Shown here: positions 1-5,984 of the stretch, piece by piece
Numbering within the stretch: the stretch's first letter is position 1
Layout of the letters: each line of letters opens with the position of its first letter
DNA from: Anaerolineae bacterium
GTDB lineage: Bacteria; Chloroflexota; Anaerolineae; Anaerolineales; Villigracilaceae
DNA: 13,923 nucleotides
Direction of reading: 5' to 3'
NCBI GenBank assembly: GCA_003141915.1
Contig: PLNY01000354.1
Span: 1-13,923, forward strand
Program-made: the position numbers and the translations under genes
Notes under the pieces: model-generated
Told to the model about the DNA's origin: nothing
The model's database searches: none
What the model saw: only the letters and a program-made list of their open reading frames with translations

Positions 1-21
1 GGCAACGACTCGAGCACTCAT
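1..21 (-). CDS. Possible start of a downstream gene, cut by the window edge
   Basis: An ATG at 21-19 on the minus strand opens a frame that stays open for seven codons (M-S-A-R-V-V-A) to the window edge. It lies 6 nt past the stop of the LapA-domain gene, the same close spacing as other junctions here. No strong Shine-Dalgarno sequence precedes it. Seven residues do not allow a family call; this may be the next gene of the operon or chance. Confidence 0.3.
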
Positions 22-27
22 CGCTTA

Positions 28-348
28 TTACTTTGGCGCCTCATCCGATTTTGTTTTATCGTCTGCTTCCGCAGTCTCGGCTTTCTTCTGTTCGTTCAAG
101 GATTTTTCCAAAGTGCCGATGTGTTTGCGATGGCGAGACACCGTAAGCGCGCCTTTCAAGACCGTCGGCAACATGGCAAGTACGCCGATGACAAAGCCAA
201 CGCCGACGCCGATCAGCACGAATAAAGCCAGCGAGCCTTTCATGCTAACGGTGAAGAAAGTTGCCGTCACGATCAGGGGGTTTTGAAGCGCAAACGCGAC
301 AGCCACAATGGCGAGGATCAATGCGAGTATCAAAACGAAAACGGTCAT
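28..348 (-). CDS. LapA-domain small membrane protein (second copy)
   Basis: A 106-residue protein with two hydrophobic segments (about 3-22 and 41-64) joined by a short loop holding A-L-Q-N-P and A-T-F-F, the hallmark of the LapA/DUF1049 family. A charged, Lys/Glu/Asp-rich tail follows (about 72-106), probably cytoplasmic and partly helical. In Enterobacteria LapA works with LapB in lipopolysaccharide assembly; the role in this organism is unknown. No lapB-like TPR gene is in the window. The start is well supported: an AAAGGAG sequence lies 5 nt before the ATG. The gene starts 20 nt after the stop of the DUF4910-like gene. It is clearly paralogous to the protein at 3519-3788 (shared A-L-x-N, V-x-A-T-F-F, G-S, G-V-G, M-x-P, I-x-x-L-E) but has a longer acidic/basic tail. 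Confidence 0.85.
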   Translation of the reverse strand: MTVFVLILALILAIVAVAFALQNPLIVTATFFTVSMKGSLALFVLIGVGVGFVIGVLAMLPTVLKGALTVSRHRKHIGTLEKSLNEQKKAETAEADDKTKSDEAPK

Positions 349-353
349 GGTTT

Positions 354-360
354 CTCCTTT
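354..360 (-). promoter_or_regulatory. Ribosome binding site of the second LapA-domain gene
   Basis: AAAGGAG on the minus strand, 5 nt before the ATG at 348. It is one of only three near-perfect Shine-Dalgarno sites in the window; the others precede the first LapA gene and the NeuB-family gene. Confidence 0.8.
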
Positions 361-368
361 GAATCTGT

Positions 369-1694
369 TTATGAAACTTGCGCCTCGGAAGGAATCGGCT
401 GAGGCACGATAAAACCTTTGGCACGGAATTTCTCGACGTAATCACGCACCATCCAATAATCGAGTCCGACTTGCTCGGCAATATCGAAGACCGAATGCTG
501 ACCTTCAAATCGCATCATGATCTTTTCGATGGCGCGGTTGAGTTCCCAATTATCGCGCCAATCCACCCACAAGCCATTGCCGCTAAGAAACACGGGGCCG
601 CGGAACGTGCGCTTCGGAATGTAATTGCTGGCGTAAACGCGGATGATTTTTTCCGCAATATCCGCCGCGCCGACGAGCATATCTTCGTGCATGATGTCGA
701 GGTTGTCGTCGGCGGTGTGATATTCATCGTAGGGCCAGCGGTTGATCGAGATGCACGGCACATTGACTCCGGGCCCGTTGATGACACGTTCGTCATTGGC
801 AGGCGCGGCGGCGAAGTCGCGCTCATTGTGATCGGTGTTGCGTAAAACATAATTCGTAATTCGATCCAGCAGATGGTCATGCTGACGCGTGTGATGCCAC
901 GCGATTTTATTTTGATTGCCGGTCATCTCGAGAAAGATTCCGCCGCGCAGATTTGGAATGAGCGATTCGTTATGAGCGAGATAGGCAATCGTGCCAATCG
1001 TTTCGGGACCAAACCAAAAGCGAACGCTCATTGACCCCGCCGGTAACGGCTTCTCGGCGAGTCGACGCGCCAACTCAATCGCGCTGACCACGCCCGCCCC
1101 GTCGTCGTTGGCTTGCATCGGATGACAAGTATGTGCCTGAATGATGATCTCGCCCGCGTTGGGATTCGGTCCGCCTTGCGGATGAATGACCGCGCTTGCA
1201 ACTTTGAATCCCTGCTTTGGGTTGGTAATGAATTCCGAACGAATGACGGCGTGATATTTTTTGTCACGCGGAAGATTATCAAATACATTCTTTGGTAAAC
1301 AGAATCCCCAATCGCGTTCGTAATATTTAAAAATCCACGGCACCGCGTTCGGACGCTTCTCGTTGAAAAACAAATGCGGCTGCAACTCATCCCATGTCAA
1401 AACTTTATCAATCGGCAGTGAATACGAAACGATGTGAAGTGGATTGTCTTTAAAATCTATGATGCGTTCGCCGCTTTCAATTTCAAGATACGCTTCATGG
1501 ACAACATAACGTTCAGGCACTTTCCAAGTCCAGACCGGCGTGAGCGGCGCGTACGTCTCAATCGTGTAACTCGATGAAGCAGGCATATACGAGCCGACGA
1601 TCTCCAGAGTTTTATCCTGATCGTCGGATGCAAGCGTTCGATGCAACGGAAAGAATTCTGCTAAAACAGATTTGAGGGAGGAATAAGGTTTCAT
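369..1694 (-). CDS. DUF4910/M28-like metallohydrolase with C-terminal winged helix
   Basis: A 441-residue protein resembling the DUF4910/DUF2172 family of zinc aminopeptidase-like (M28 fold) proteins. Likely metal or catalytic residues visible in order: H188-T-C-H191, N-D197-D198-G-A-G, G-P-E231-T, E256 and D-E-Y-H326-T. Residues about 60-180 would hold the inserted PA/DUF2172-like part, and about 375-435 looks like a winged helix-turn-helix domain, as commonly fused in this family. There is no signal peptide, so it is probably cytoplasmic. The true substrate of the family is not established; relatives occur in surface-polysaccharide loci, so it may cleave an amide on a sugar precursor rather than a peptide (inference). 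The start at 1694 keeps the conserved N-terminus (Y-S-S-L... L-H-R-T-L-A-S-D-D), but no Shine-Dalgarno precedes it: a palindromic repeat begins only 8 nt upstream. Confidence 0.85.
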   Translation of the reverse strand: MKPYSSLKSVLAEFFPLHRTLASDDQDKTLEIVGSYMPASSSYTIETYAPLTPVWTWKVPERYVVHEAYLEIESGERIIDFKDNPLHIVSYSLPIDKVLTWDELQPHLFFNEKRPNAVPWIFKYYERDWGFCLPKNVFDNLPRDKKYHAVIRSEFITNPKQGFKVASAVIHPQGGPNPNAGEIIIQAHTCHPMQANDDGAGVVSAIELARRLAEKPLPAGSMSVRFWFGPETIGTIAYLAHNESLIPNLRGGIFLEMTGNQNKIAWHHTRQHDHLLDRITNYVLRNTDHNERDFAAAPANDERVINGPGVNVPCISINRWPYDEYHTADDNLDIMHEDMLVGAADIAEKIIRVYASNYIPKRTFRGPVFLSGNGLWVDWRDNWELNRAIEKIMMRFEGQHSVFDIAEQVGLDYWMVRDYVEKFRAKGFIVPQPIPSEAQVS

Positions 1695-1702
1695 AATTTA
1701 AT

Positions 1703-1805
1703 GTCATTGCGAGCGAAGCGAAGCAATCTCATGTCCTGATGCAGTCGATTGTTTGAATGATACTTGAGATTGCCACGTCGCGCCTTCGGCGCTCCTCGCA
1801 ATGAC
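1703..1805. repeat. Palindromic dispersed repeat (GTCATTGCGAG family)
   Basis: A 103-bp element with perfect 11-bp terminal inverted repeats: GTCATTGCGAG at 1703-1713 and CTCGCAATGAC at 1795-1805. A second inner pair is GCAATCTCA (1723-1731) and TGAGATTGC (1765-1773), leaving a 33-nt spacer. The right arm also holds its own small hairpin, GCGCCTTCGGCGC at 1780-1792. This sequence type is a recurrent non-coding repeat in many bacterial genomes, without its own transposase. It fills the whole gap between two genes, starting 8 nt upstream of the DUF4910-like start codon and ending 6 nt from the acyltransferase stop codon. Confidence 0.85.
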
Positions 1806-1811
1806 ACTCCG

Positions 1812-2567
1812 TTAATCCTTCTTGATGGTATACAACAAATGCGGATCGCGGCGCATCTCGCGCGCGGTGAAGGCATAGACTTCGTTCGCCTTCATCAGCT
1901 TTACCTCCGCTTCGCCAATCTTGCGAATCTTGACAATGCCGGCCTGCTCCATCAGTGCGCCCATCGGATCGACCATGGTCATCACACCCTTGTCGATGTC
2001 ACGCACCAGCATCTCGAACGTATCCGTATACGTGTTGCCATTCTCATCCGTCACCTCACCCGTGAACTGTTTCAGGAAACGATAATCCACGCCCTCCATT
2101 TGCTCGATGTGATGAAAGAAGGTCATACTATTGTTATACGACAGGCCGATCACCATGATCTTGCCATCCAGGTCGCGTAATTTGCCAAACACCGAGTTGC
2201 GTTCGTAGGCGCTCTTATAGCGCAGACTTCCCAGCATCTCTGCATGTTTGCCCAAAACCGCAAAGGAATAAAAAGGATGGAAGACGCGTTTGGCACGCGG
2301 GTCCATGCGCACGACTTCTGTCAACGCGCCCATCTTCGAGCGCGTTTTGCGCACATCCCACGGTTTGCCCTGGTTGAAATCAAAATTAAAAGTCGGCATG
2401 ATGAGCGTTCCATCTGCACCGAGGGCGGAGAGCAACGCCTCGACCACGGTTTGCGGCCCGCCGTCTACTTCACCGAGCGATTTGTAGGAACTATGAACCA
2501 GCAATGTATCACCGGTTTGAACACCAAGATCACGAAATCCAGAAGACAATGATTCAAGAGTCAACAT
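1812..2567 (-). CDS. AAC(3)-family N-acyltransferase, probably acting on an amino sugar
   Basis: A 251-residue protein of the Antibiotic_NAT/AAC(3) family, which moves an acyl group from CoA to an amine. Family motifs visible: L-L-V-H25-S-S, G-x-V-D-G-G (32-37), G-T-L-I-M-P-T (53-59), F-H97-P-F-Y-S-F-A-V-L-G and T-x-x-H152-x-x-E155. Although the family is named for aminoglycoside resistance, members inside polysaccharide loci are thought to acylate amino sugars; location here, between a ketoreductase and a DUF4910-like gene in a glycan operon, supports that reading (inference). The ATG at 2567 has AAGGA 6 nt upstream. The protein is slightly shorter than typical AAC(3) resistance enzymes. The acyl donor and the sugar acceptor cannot be read from the sequence. 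Confidence 0.87.
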   Translation of the reverse strand: MLTLESLSSGFRDLGVQTGDTLLVHSSYKSLGEVDGGPQTVVEALLSALGADGTLIMPTFNFDFNQGKPWDVRKTRSKMGALTEVVRMDPRAKRVFHPFYSFAVLGKHAEMLGSLRYKSAYERNSVFGKLRDLDGKIMVIGLSYNNSMTFFHHIEQMEGVDYRFLKQFTGEVTDENGNTYTDTFEMLVRDIDKGVMTMVDPMGALMEQAGIVKIRKIGEAEVKLMKANEVYAFTAREMRRDPHLLYTIKKD

Positions 2568-2581
2568 AATTATTCCTTCGT

Positions 2582-2669
2582 TGGTCGAGTAGGCGGCGGG
2601 TCTCGATACGGATTTCGGTACGCTTCGCTACTCAATCCTACTCGACCAGCGCCGCCATATCGAGACCAA
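2582..2669. repeat. Nested palindromic repeat (TGGTCGAGTA/TATCGAGACCA family)
   Basis: Outer ends are TGGTCGAGTA (2582-2591) and TATCGAGACCA (2658-2668), with GGCGGCG (2593-2599) pairing with CGCCGCC (2650-2656). Inside sits a second, oppositely oriented unit bounded by GGTCTCGATA (2599-2608) and TACTCGACC (2639-2647). The element fills the gap between the acyltransferase and ketoreductase genes, lying 3 nt from the acyltransferase ribosome binding site and about 4 nt from the ketoreductase stop codon. This family is known as a dispersed intergenic repeat in GC-balanced and GC-rich bacteria. A strong RNA hairpin is expected when transcribed. Confidence 0.8.
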
Positions 2670-2673
2670 AGCC

Positions 2674-3432
2674 TCACATGTAGAATCCGCCGTTGACGGC
2701 GATGATTTGACCGGTGATGTAACCGGACGCAGGCGAAGCGAGGAACGTCACCGCGCGCGCAATCTCCTCGGGCTGACCCAATCGATGCATCGGAATCTTC
2801 TGAATGACCTTTTCCAGGACATCAGGCGGCATCCCGCGCACCATGCCGGTATCAACGAAACCGGGGCAGATTGCATTGACCGTGATGTTGTTGCGCGCAC
2901 CCTCCTGCGCCAGCGATTTGGTGAAACCGAGCAGTCCCGCTTTGGACGCCGAATAATTCGTTTGTCCAAAATTACCAGCCTGTCCCACCACCGAACTGAT
3001 GCTGACGATCCGTCCGTAATTCTGCGTTTTCATTTGATCCCAAACACAATTACTGCAATTGAACGCGCCTGTCAAATTGGTGTCAATCACTTCGTGCCAT
3101 TGCTCCACTGTCAGCTTGGTAAAGGTGTAGTCGCGGTTGATGCCTGCGCAATTGACCAGCGCATCAATTCGTCCATGGCGCTTGGTGAAATCCGCAAACA
3201 AATTCTGGATCGCGGAAAAATCCTTGACATCGGTCGCATGTTCTTCGGCTTCGACTTCGAGCGCTTTGAGTTCATTCAAAACCTGCTGAGCTTGAACACG
3301 GTGGTCAAGATACACAATTGCCACATTGGCGCCCTTCGACGCAAAGTCCAAGGCAATAGCGCGTCCGATTCCGCGTGAGCCTCCGGTGACAACGACCCAC
3401 GCTCCTTGAAATTCTTTTCTATCAGGCATCAT
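2674..3432 (-). CDS. fabG: FabG/PhaB-type 3-oxoacyl (ACP or CoA) reductase, SDR family
   Basis: A 252-residue classical short-chain dehydrogenase that should reduce a 3-oxoacyl thioester to the 3-hydroxyacyl form with NADPH. The cofactor motif T-G-G-S-R-G-I-G is at 16-23, N-C-A-G at 94-97, and the catalytic set N119, S147, Y160 and K164 is complete. The segment G-Q-T-N-Y-S-A-S-K-A-G, the stretch A-Q-E-G-A-R-N-N-I-T-V-N and the C-terminus N-G-G-F-Y-M resemble acetoacetyl-CoA reductases (PhaB) at least as much as housekeeping FabG. No phaC, fabD or acyl carrier protein gene is adjacent, so a role in fatty acid synthesis is not indicated by context; it may supply an acyl group for sugar decoration by the next gene (inference). 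Two ATG codons in tandem (3432, 3429) follow an AAAAGGAA site; the first is chosen. Confidence 0.9.
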   Translation of the reverse strand: MMPDRKEFQGAWVVVTGGSRGIGRAIALDFASKGANVAIVYLDHRVQAQQVLNELKALEVEAEEHATDVKDFSAIQNLFADFTKRHGRIDALVNCAGINRDYTFTKLTVEQWHEVIDTNLTGAFNCSNCVWDQMKTQNYGRIVSISSVVGQAGNFGQTNYSASKAGLLGFTKSLAQEGARNNITVNAICPGFVDTGMVRGMPPDVLEKVIQKIPMHRLGQPEEIARAVTFLASPASGYITGQIIAVNGGFYM

Positions 3433-3463
3433 TTATTTCCTTTTACAATAAACAGTTTCAATT

Positions 3464-3500
3464 GTCATTGCGCGTGACGCAATCCTACAAAGGGAATGAC
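3464..3500. repeat. Short or degraded copy of the GTCATTGCGAG-type repeat
   Basis: GTCATTGCGCGTGACGCAAT starts at 3464 and the block ends with AATGAC at 3495-3500. The ends GTCATT/AATGAC are inverted, and the internal GCAATC matches the 1703-1805 element. It lies in the 86-nt gap between the first LapA gene and the ketoreductase. The rest of that gap (3433-3463 and 3501-3518) is AT-rich and holds only the ketoreductase ribosome binding site. Confidence 0.55.
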
Positions 3501-3518
3501 ATTCTTCTAACAACAAAT

Positions 3519-3788
3519 TCAATTTGCTTTTTTTCTGGACGGCTTGCTTTCCAACTGGGCGATTCTGCGTTTGTTCTGCATGGCCGATACGCTGTGCCCG
3601 ATCAAGGCCGGAATCATCAATAGGATGCCGAATATCACGCCAACGCCCAACGCGAGCAGCATGAAAATCCCAATCGACCCCTGAACGGCATAGCCAAAAA
3701 ATGTGGCTTGAACCATCGTCGTGTTTTCCAGCGCAATCATCACGGCAAAGACCGCCGCAACAATGGTAAGAATAAGAGATATGATCAT
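3519..3788 (-). CDS. LapA-domain small membrane protein (first copy)
   Basis: An 89-residue protein with two hydrophobic segments (about 2-20 and 37-62), the family loop A-L-E-N-T and V-Q-A-T-F-F, and a short basic tail (K-R-R-I-A-Q-L-E then Lys/Arg-rich). This matches the LapA/DUF1049 domain almost end to end. Both termini are expected in the cytoplasm. An excellent GGAGGT site precedes the ATG, and the gene starts 11 nt after the GT4 stop, so it belongs to the glycan operon. A run of seven A residues lies close to the 3' end, just before the stop. Its paralogue at 28-348 is three genes further on. Function here is unknown; the family's known case is control of lipopolysaccharide assembly in Escherichia coli. 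Confidence 0.85.
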   Translation of the reverse strand: MIISLILTIVAAVFAVMIALENTTMVQATFFGYAVQGSIGIFMLLALGVGVIFGILLMIPALIGHSVSAMQNKRRIAQLESKPSRKKAN

Positions 3789-3792
3789 TTGG

Positions 3793-3798
3793 ACCTCC
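3793..3798 (-). promoter_or_regulatory. Ribosome binding site of the first LapA-domain gene
   Basis: GGAGGT on the minus strand, 4 nt before the ATG at 3788, inside the 11-nt gap after the GT4 stop codon. Its strength contrasts with the weak sites of the coupled genes upstream. Confidence 0.8.
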
Positions 3799-3799
3799 G

Positions 3800-4894
3800 C
3801 TAAAATTGGATGGTCTGCTCATAGGCTTCGAGCAGTTTGGCAAAATTCTTTTTCCAATCGGCCCGTTCTTCCGCACACCTTCGAGCGGCGCGGCCGATAT
3901 CGGCTAATTTCTTTCTTTGGGCGATGACCGCCAAAATTTTTTCAGCAAGTATATCCGCGTTTCCGTCCGGGAAAAGCCAGCCATTGACTCCTTCTTGAAT
4001 CCATTCTTTGTTCGCGGGGATATCCGACACCAGCGCGGGCAAACCGCAGGCCAGGGCTTCCATCAGCGAAACAGAGGAACCATCAACATGCGAGGATGAA
4101 ATATAAAGGTTAGCCATATGATACCAGCGCGGCAGGTCGCGTTGTGAAACTTGTCCGGCGAACTGAACGCGGTCAAGCACACCGCCGTTCATCAGGATTT
4201 GGCGAATGATATTCGCCTGCGATCCGCCGCCGAGCAAGAGCAGGCTGACGTCATTGCGTTGTTTTGCAACCTTAACAAAAGCTTTGGCGAGGACATCCAC
4301 GCCATAACGCGGCTCCCATGAACGGTTGCAGAAGAGCACGAATGGTTTGCGTGTCTTTTTTCTATCCTCGAATCGTTGGCTAAAATGTTTCAAGTCCACG
4401 CCCCATGGAAAAACCACTGTGCGATCTGGATTCATTCCATAAGCGATTGCTTTGTTGCGCGTGATCTGCGCATCGCTTGTAAAGAACGTTGAATGTTTCA
4501 ACGTGTACCTTGTAACCCAGTTCATCCATTCATTGCGTTCCGCATCCTGCATCAGGTCAAAACCCCAGGACATGGTCAGAATGGGATGAAAGCCGGAAAG
4601 TACCGCGAGGAATGCACAGGTTTGAATCGGGCCGGCATGAATCAAATCGGGCTTGATTTCCTTGATGACACGTTTCAAGTCCCGCGTTAATCGCGGCACA
4701 TCGCGCCATCGAAACAAACCTCCTCCGGCTTTCCATAATACGTGTTGGATTTGTGAAGGTACAGTGCGATCTTCGGTTTGCCGCAGGTTTCGTTCCAGTT
4801 TTAAATAAAAAACTTCATGTTCGGTTTCCGCCAATGCAGAAAGGAACCGATGATCGTGAGGCGAGTAATCCTTGCTGAAATATAGAATTCGCAT
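3800..4894 (-). CDS. GT4-family glycosyltransferase (GT-B fold)
   Basis: A 364-residue cytoplasmic, possibly membrane-associated, glycosyltransferase. The N-terminal half opens with M-R-I-L-Y-F-S-K-D-Y-S-P, typical for the acceptor domain, and holds D-L-I-H-A-G. The C-terminal donor domain has F-P-W-G-V-D, the R-S-W-E-P-R-Y-G-V-D segment, L-L-L-L-G-G-G-S and V-D-G-S-S-V-S-L-M-E-A-L-A-C-G-L-P at about 270-286. The usual E-x7-E pair is D271-x7-E279, a variant seen in a GT4 subgroup with D-G-S-S. The donor nucleotide sugar cannot be told. The ATG overlaps the NeuB-family stop codon by one base (TAATG), and with no clear Shine-Dalgarno of its own it probably depends on translational coupling. Placed right after the nonulosonate synthase, but GT4 enzymes normally use NDP-sugars, so it need not transfer the nonulosonate. 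Confidence 0.9.
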   Translation of the reverse strand: MRILYFSKDYSPHDHRFLSALAETEHEVFYLKLERNLRQTEDRTVPSQIQHVLWKAGGGLFRWRDVPRLTRDLKRVIKEIKPDLIHAGPIQTCAFLAVLSGFHPILTMSWGFDLMQDAERNEWMNWVTRYTLKHSTFFTSDAQITRNKAIAYGMNPDRTVVFPWGVDLKHFSQRFEDRKKTRKPFVLFCNRSWEPRYGVDVLAKAFVKVAKQRNDVSLLLLGGGSQANIIRQILMNGGVLDRVQFAGQVSQRDLPRWYHMANLYISSSHVDGSSVSLMEALACGLPALVSDIPANKEWIQEGVNGWLFPDGNADILAEKILAVIAQRKKLADIGRAARRCAEERADWKKNFAKLLEAYEQTIQF

Positions 4895-5964
4895 TATGCC
4901 GCGCCCAAATCCGTCCAGCGTAATTCCTGACCCAGCTTGAAATCACGCAAGGCCTTCGTGCCAATCACATCCGGGATTTCATACGGCTTGATCGCGCCCG
5001 GCGTGGCGGGACGAAGCACATCCATCATCTCGCGCGTAAAAACCTCACCCGCTTTGATCTCACGCGCCGCGCGCAGACAACGTCGTTGTACGATGGCAGT
5101 ATCCTTTTCATTCTCCGCGATAAATTTATCCGGGCTTCCCAGCGCGCGTTCCAATATCCGAGTCTCTTCCACCATCTTGGCCCAGTTCTCGGGGTTCATC
5201 GCAAATTTATGGTCGGGACCTTCGCGATCATTGCTGTCAGTGAAGTGACGCTCGATGACGCGCGCCCCCAGCGTCACCGCGGCCAGAACCGGCGCGAGCG
5301 CATGAGTATGGTCAGATAATCCCAGAATCACATCCGGGAACATCGTCGCATATGTCTTCAGTACATCAATATGCAGGTGGTCGTAGTTTTTCGGGCTGGC
5401 CGTATAGTTGGTGTTGCATTGCATCAATACCAACTGCTTGTTGATCTTCAGGATGGCATGCACGGCGCGCTGCACTTCGCCAATCGTCGATGCGCCGGTC
5501 GCGATGAAGAGCGGTTTGCCCTTGGCCGCCATCCGTTCCAGCGCCTCGATCCAATCAATCTCGCCCGAGCCAGCCTTGTAGATTTCCACGTATTGATCGA
5601 GGAAATCAATGGCTTCAAAGTCATAAGGCGAAGAAAAATAATGGATGCCAACTTTCTCGCATTCTTCTTTCAAGATCATCGTCCACTCAAACGGAATCGA
5701 CGCGGCGCGATAGACCTCAGTTACAGATTTCTTCCATGAAGCTTGATGGCTTACCTGCGCGTTCATGTGCGAGAAGCCGTAGTCCGAAACAATCTTGGGC
5801 GCATCGAAGTTCTGGAATTTGGCCGCGTCCGCTCCAGCTTGTTTGGCGAGGCGGATGAGTAGTTTGGCGCGATTCAAATCGCCGTCATGGTTCGCGGCGA
5901 TGTCGGCGATGAAATAGGTTGGGTGGTTCGGGCCAATCATTCGGTCATTGATTTTGATATCCAT
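4894..5964 (-). CDS. neuB: NeuB/PseI-family nonulosonic (sialic-type) acid synthase
   Basis: A 356-residue enzyme that should condense phosphoenolpyruvate with an N-acetyl hexosamine-type sugar to make a nine-carbon acid (sialic, legionaminic or pseudaminic type). The TIM-barrel domain spans about 1-275, with A-A-N-H (23-26), K49-F-Q, K130-A-G-S-G-E, Q-C-N-T-N-Y (182-187), L-S-D-H219-T and E-R-H240-F-T-D. H219 and H240 match the metal ligands of the Neisseria enzyme. A SAF/antifreeze-like domain follows (about 295-356) with R318-P-A-T-P-G for the neighbouring active site. The usual A-E-I motif is A-D21-I here. The start at 5964 is chosen because AAAGGAG lies 7 nt upstream; a longer reading from 6012 would run into the preceding gene. 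The exact product sugar is not decidable, and no CMP-sugar synthetase or hydrolysing epimerase is in the window. Confidence 0.9.
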   Translation of the reverse strand: MDIKINDRMIGPNHPTYFIADIAANHDGDLNRAKLLIRLAKQAGADAAKFQNFDAPKIVSDYGFSHMNAQVSHQASWKKSVTEVYRAASIPFEWTMILKEECEKVGIHYFSSPYDFEAIDFLDQYVEIYKAGSGEIDWIEALERMAAKGKPLFIATGASTIGEVQRAVHAILKINKQLVLMQCNTNYTASPKNYDHLHIDVLKTYATMFPDVILGLSDHTHALAPVLAAVTLGARVIERHFTDSNDREGPDHKFAMNPENWAKMVEETRILERALGSPDKFIAENEKDTAIVQRRCLRAAREIKAGEVFTREMMDVLRPATPGAIKPYEIPDVIGTKALRDFKLGQELRWTDLGAA

Positions 5965-5971
5965 GGTTCCA

Positions 5972-5978
5972 CTCCTTT
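5972..5978 (-). promoter_or_regulatory. Ribosome binding site deciding the nonulosonate synthase start
   Basis: AAAGGAG on the minus strand with a 7-nt spacer to the ATG at 5964. It lies inside the 20-nt gap after the stop of the membrane glycosyltransferase and argues against the in-frame upstream start at 6012. Confidence 0.85.
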
Positions 5979-5984
5979 TGTAAA

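Noticed and set aside
378..845. Plus-strand open frame of 155 codons
   Set aside because: Antisense to the DUF4910-like gene, which carries a full set of metal-site motifs.
1780..1792. Intrinsic terminator at GCGCCTTCGGCGC
   Set aside because: The stem is good but no T-run follows on either strand; it is part of the palindromic element.
1703..1805. CRISPR repeat or insertion sequence
   Set aside because: There is a single palindromic unit with no regular repeat-spacer array, no transposase and no clear target duplication.
1812..2567. Aminoglycoside resistance gene
   Set aside because: The AAC(3) fold is present, but the setting inside a glycan operon points to sugar acylation; nothing indicates a resistance cassette.
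2707..3378. Plus-strand open frame of 223 codons
   Set aside because: It is the antisense of the ketoreductase gene, with no family pattern and an Arg/His-rich composition typical of antisense frames.
3527..3534. Programmed frameshift at the A-run near the end of the first LapA gene
   Set aside because: A run of seven A alone so close to the stop would change only the last residues; no pairing or second-frame domain supports it.
3433..3876. Minus-strand frame with a Cys-rich stretch overlapping the first LapA gene
   Set aside because: It overlaps LapA and the GT4 end in another frame, has no start signal, and the Cys run comes from the shifted reading of the LapA codons.
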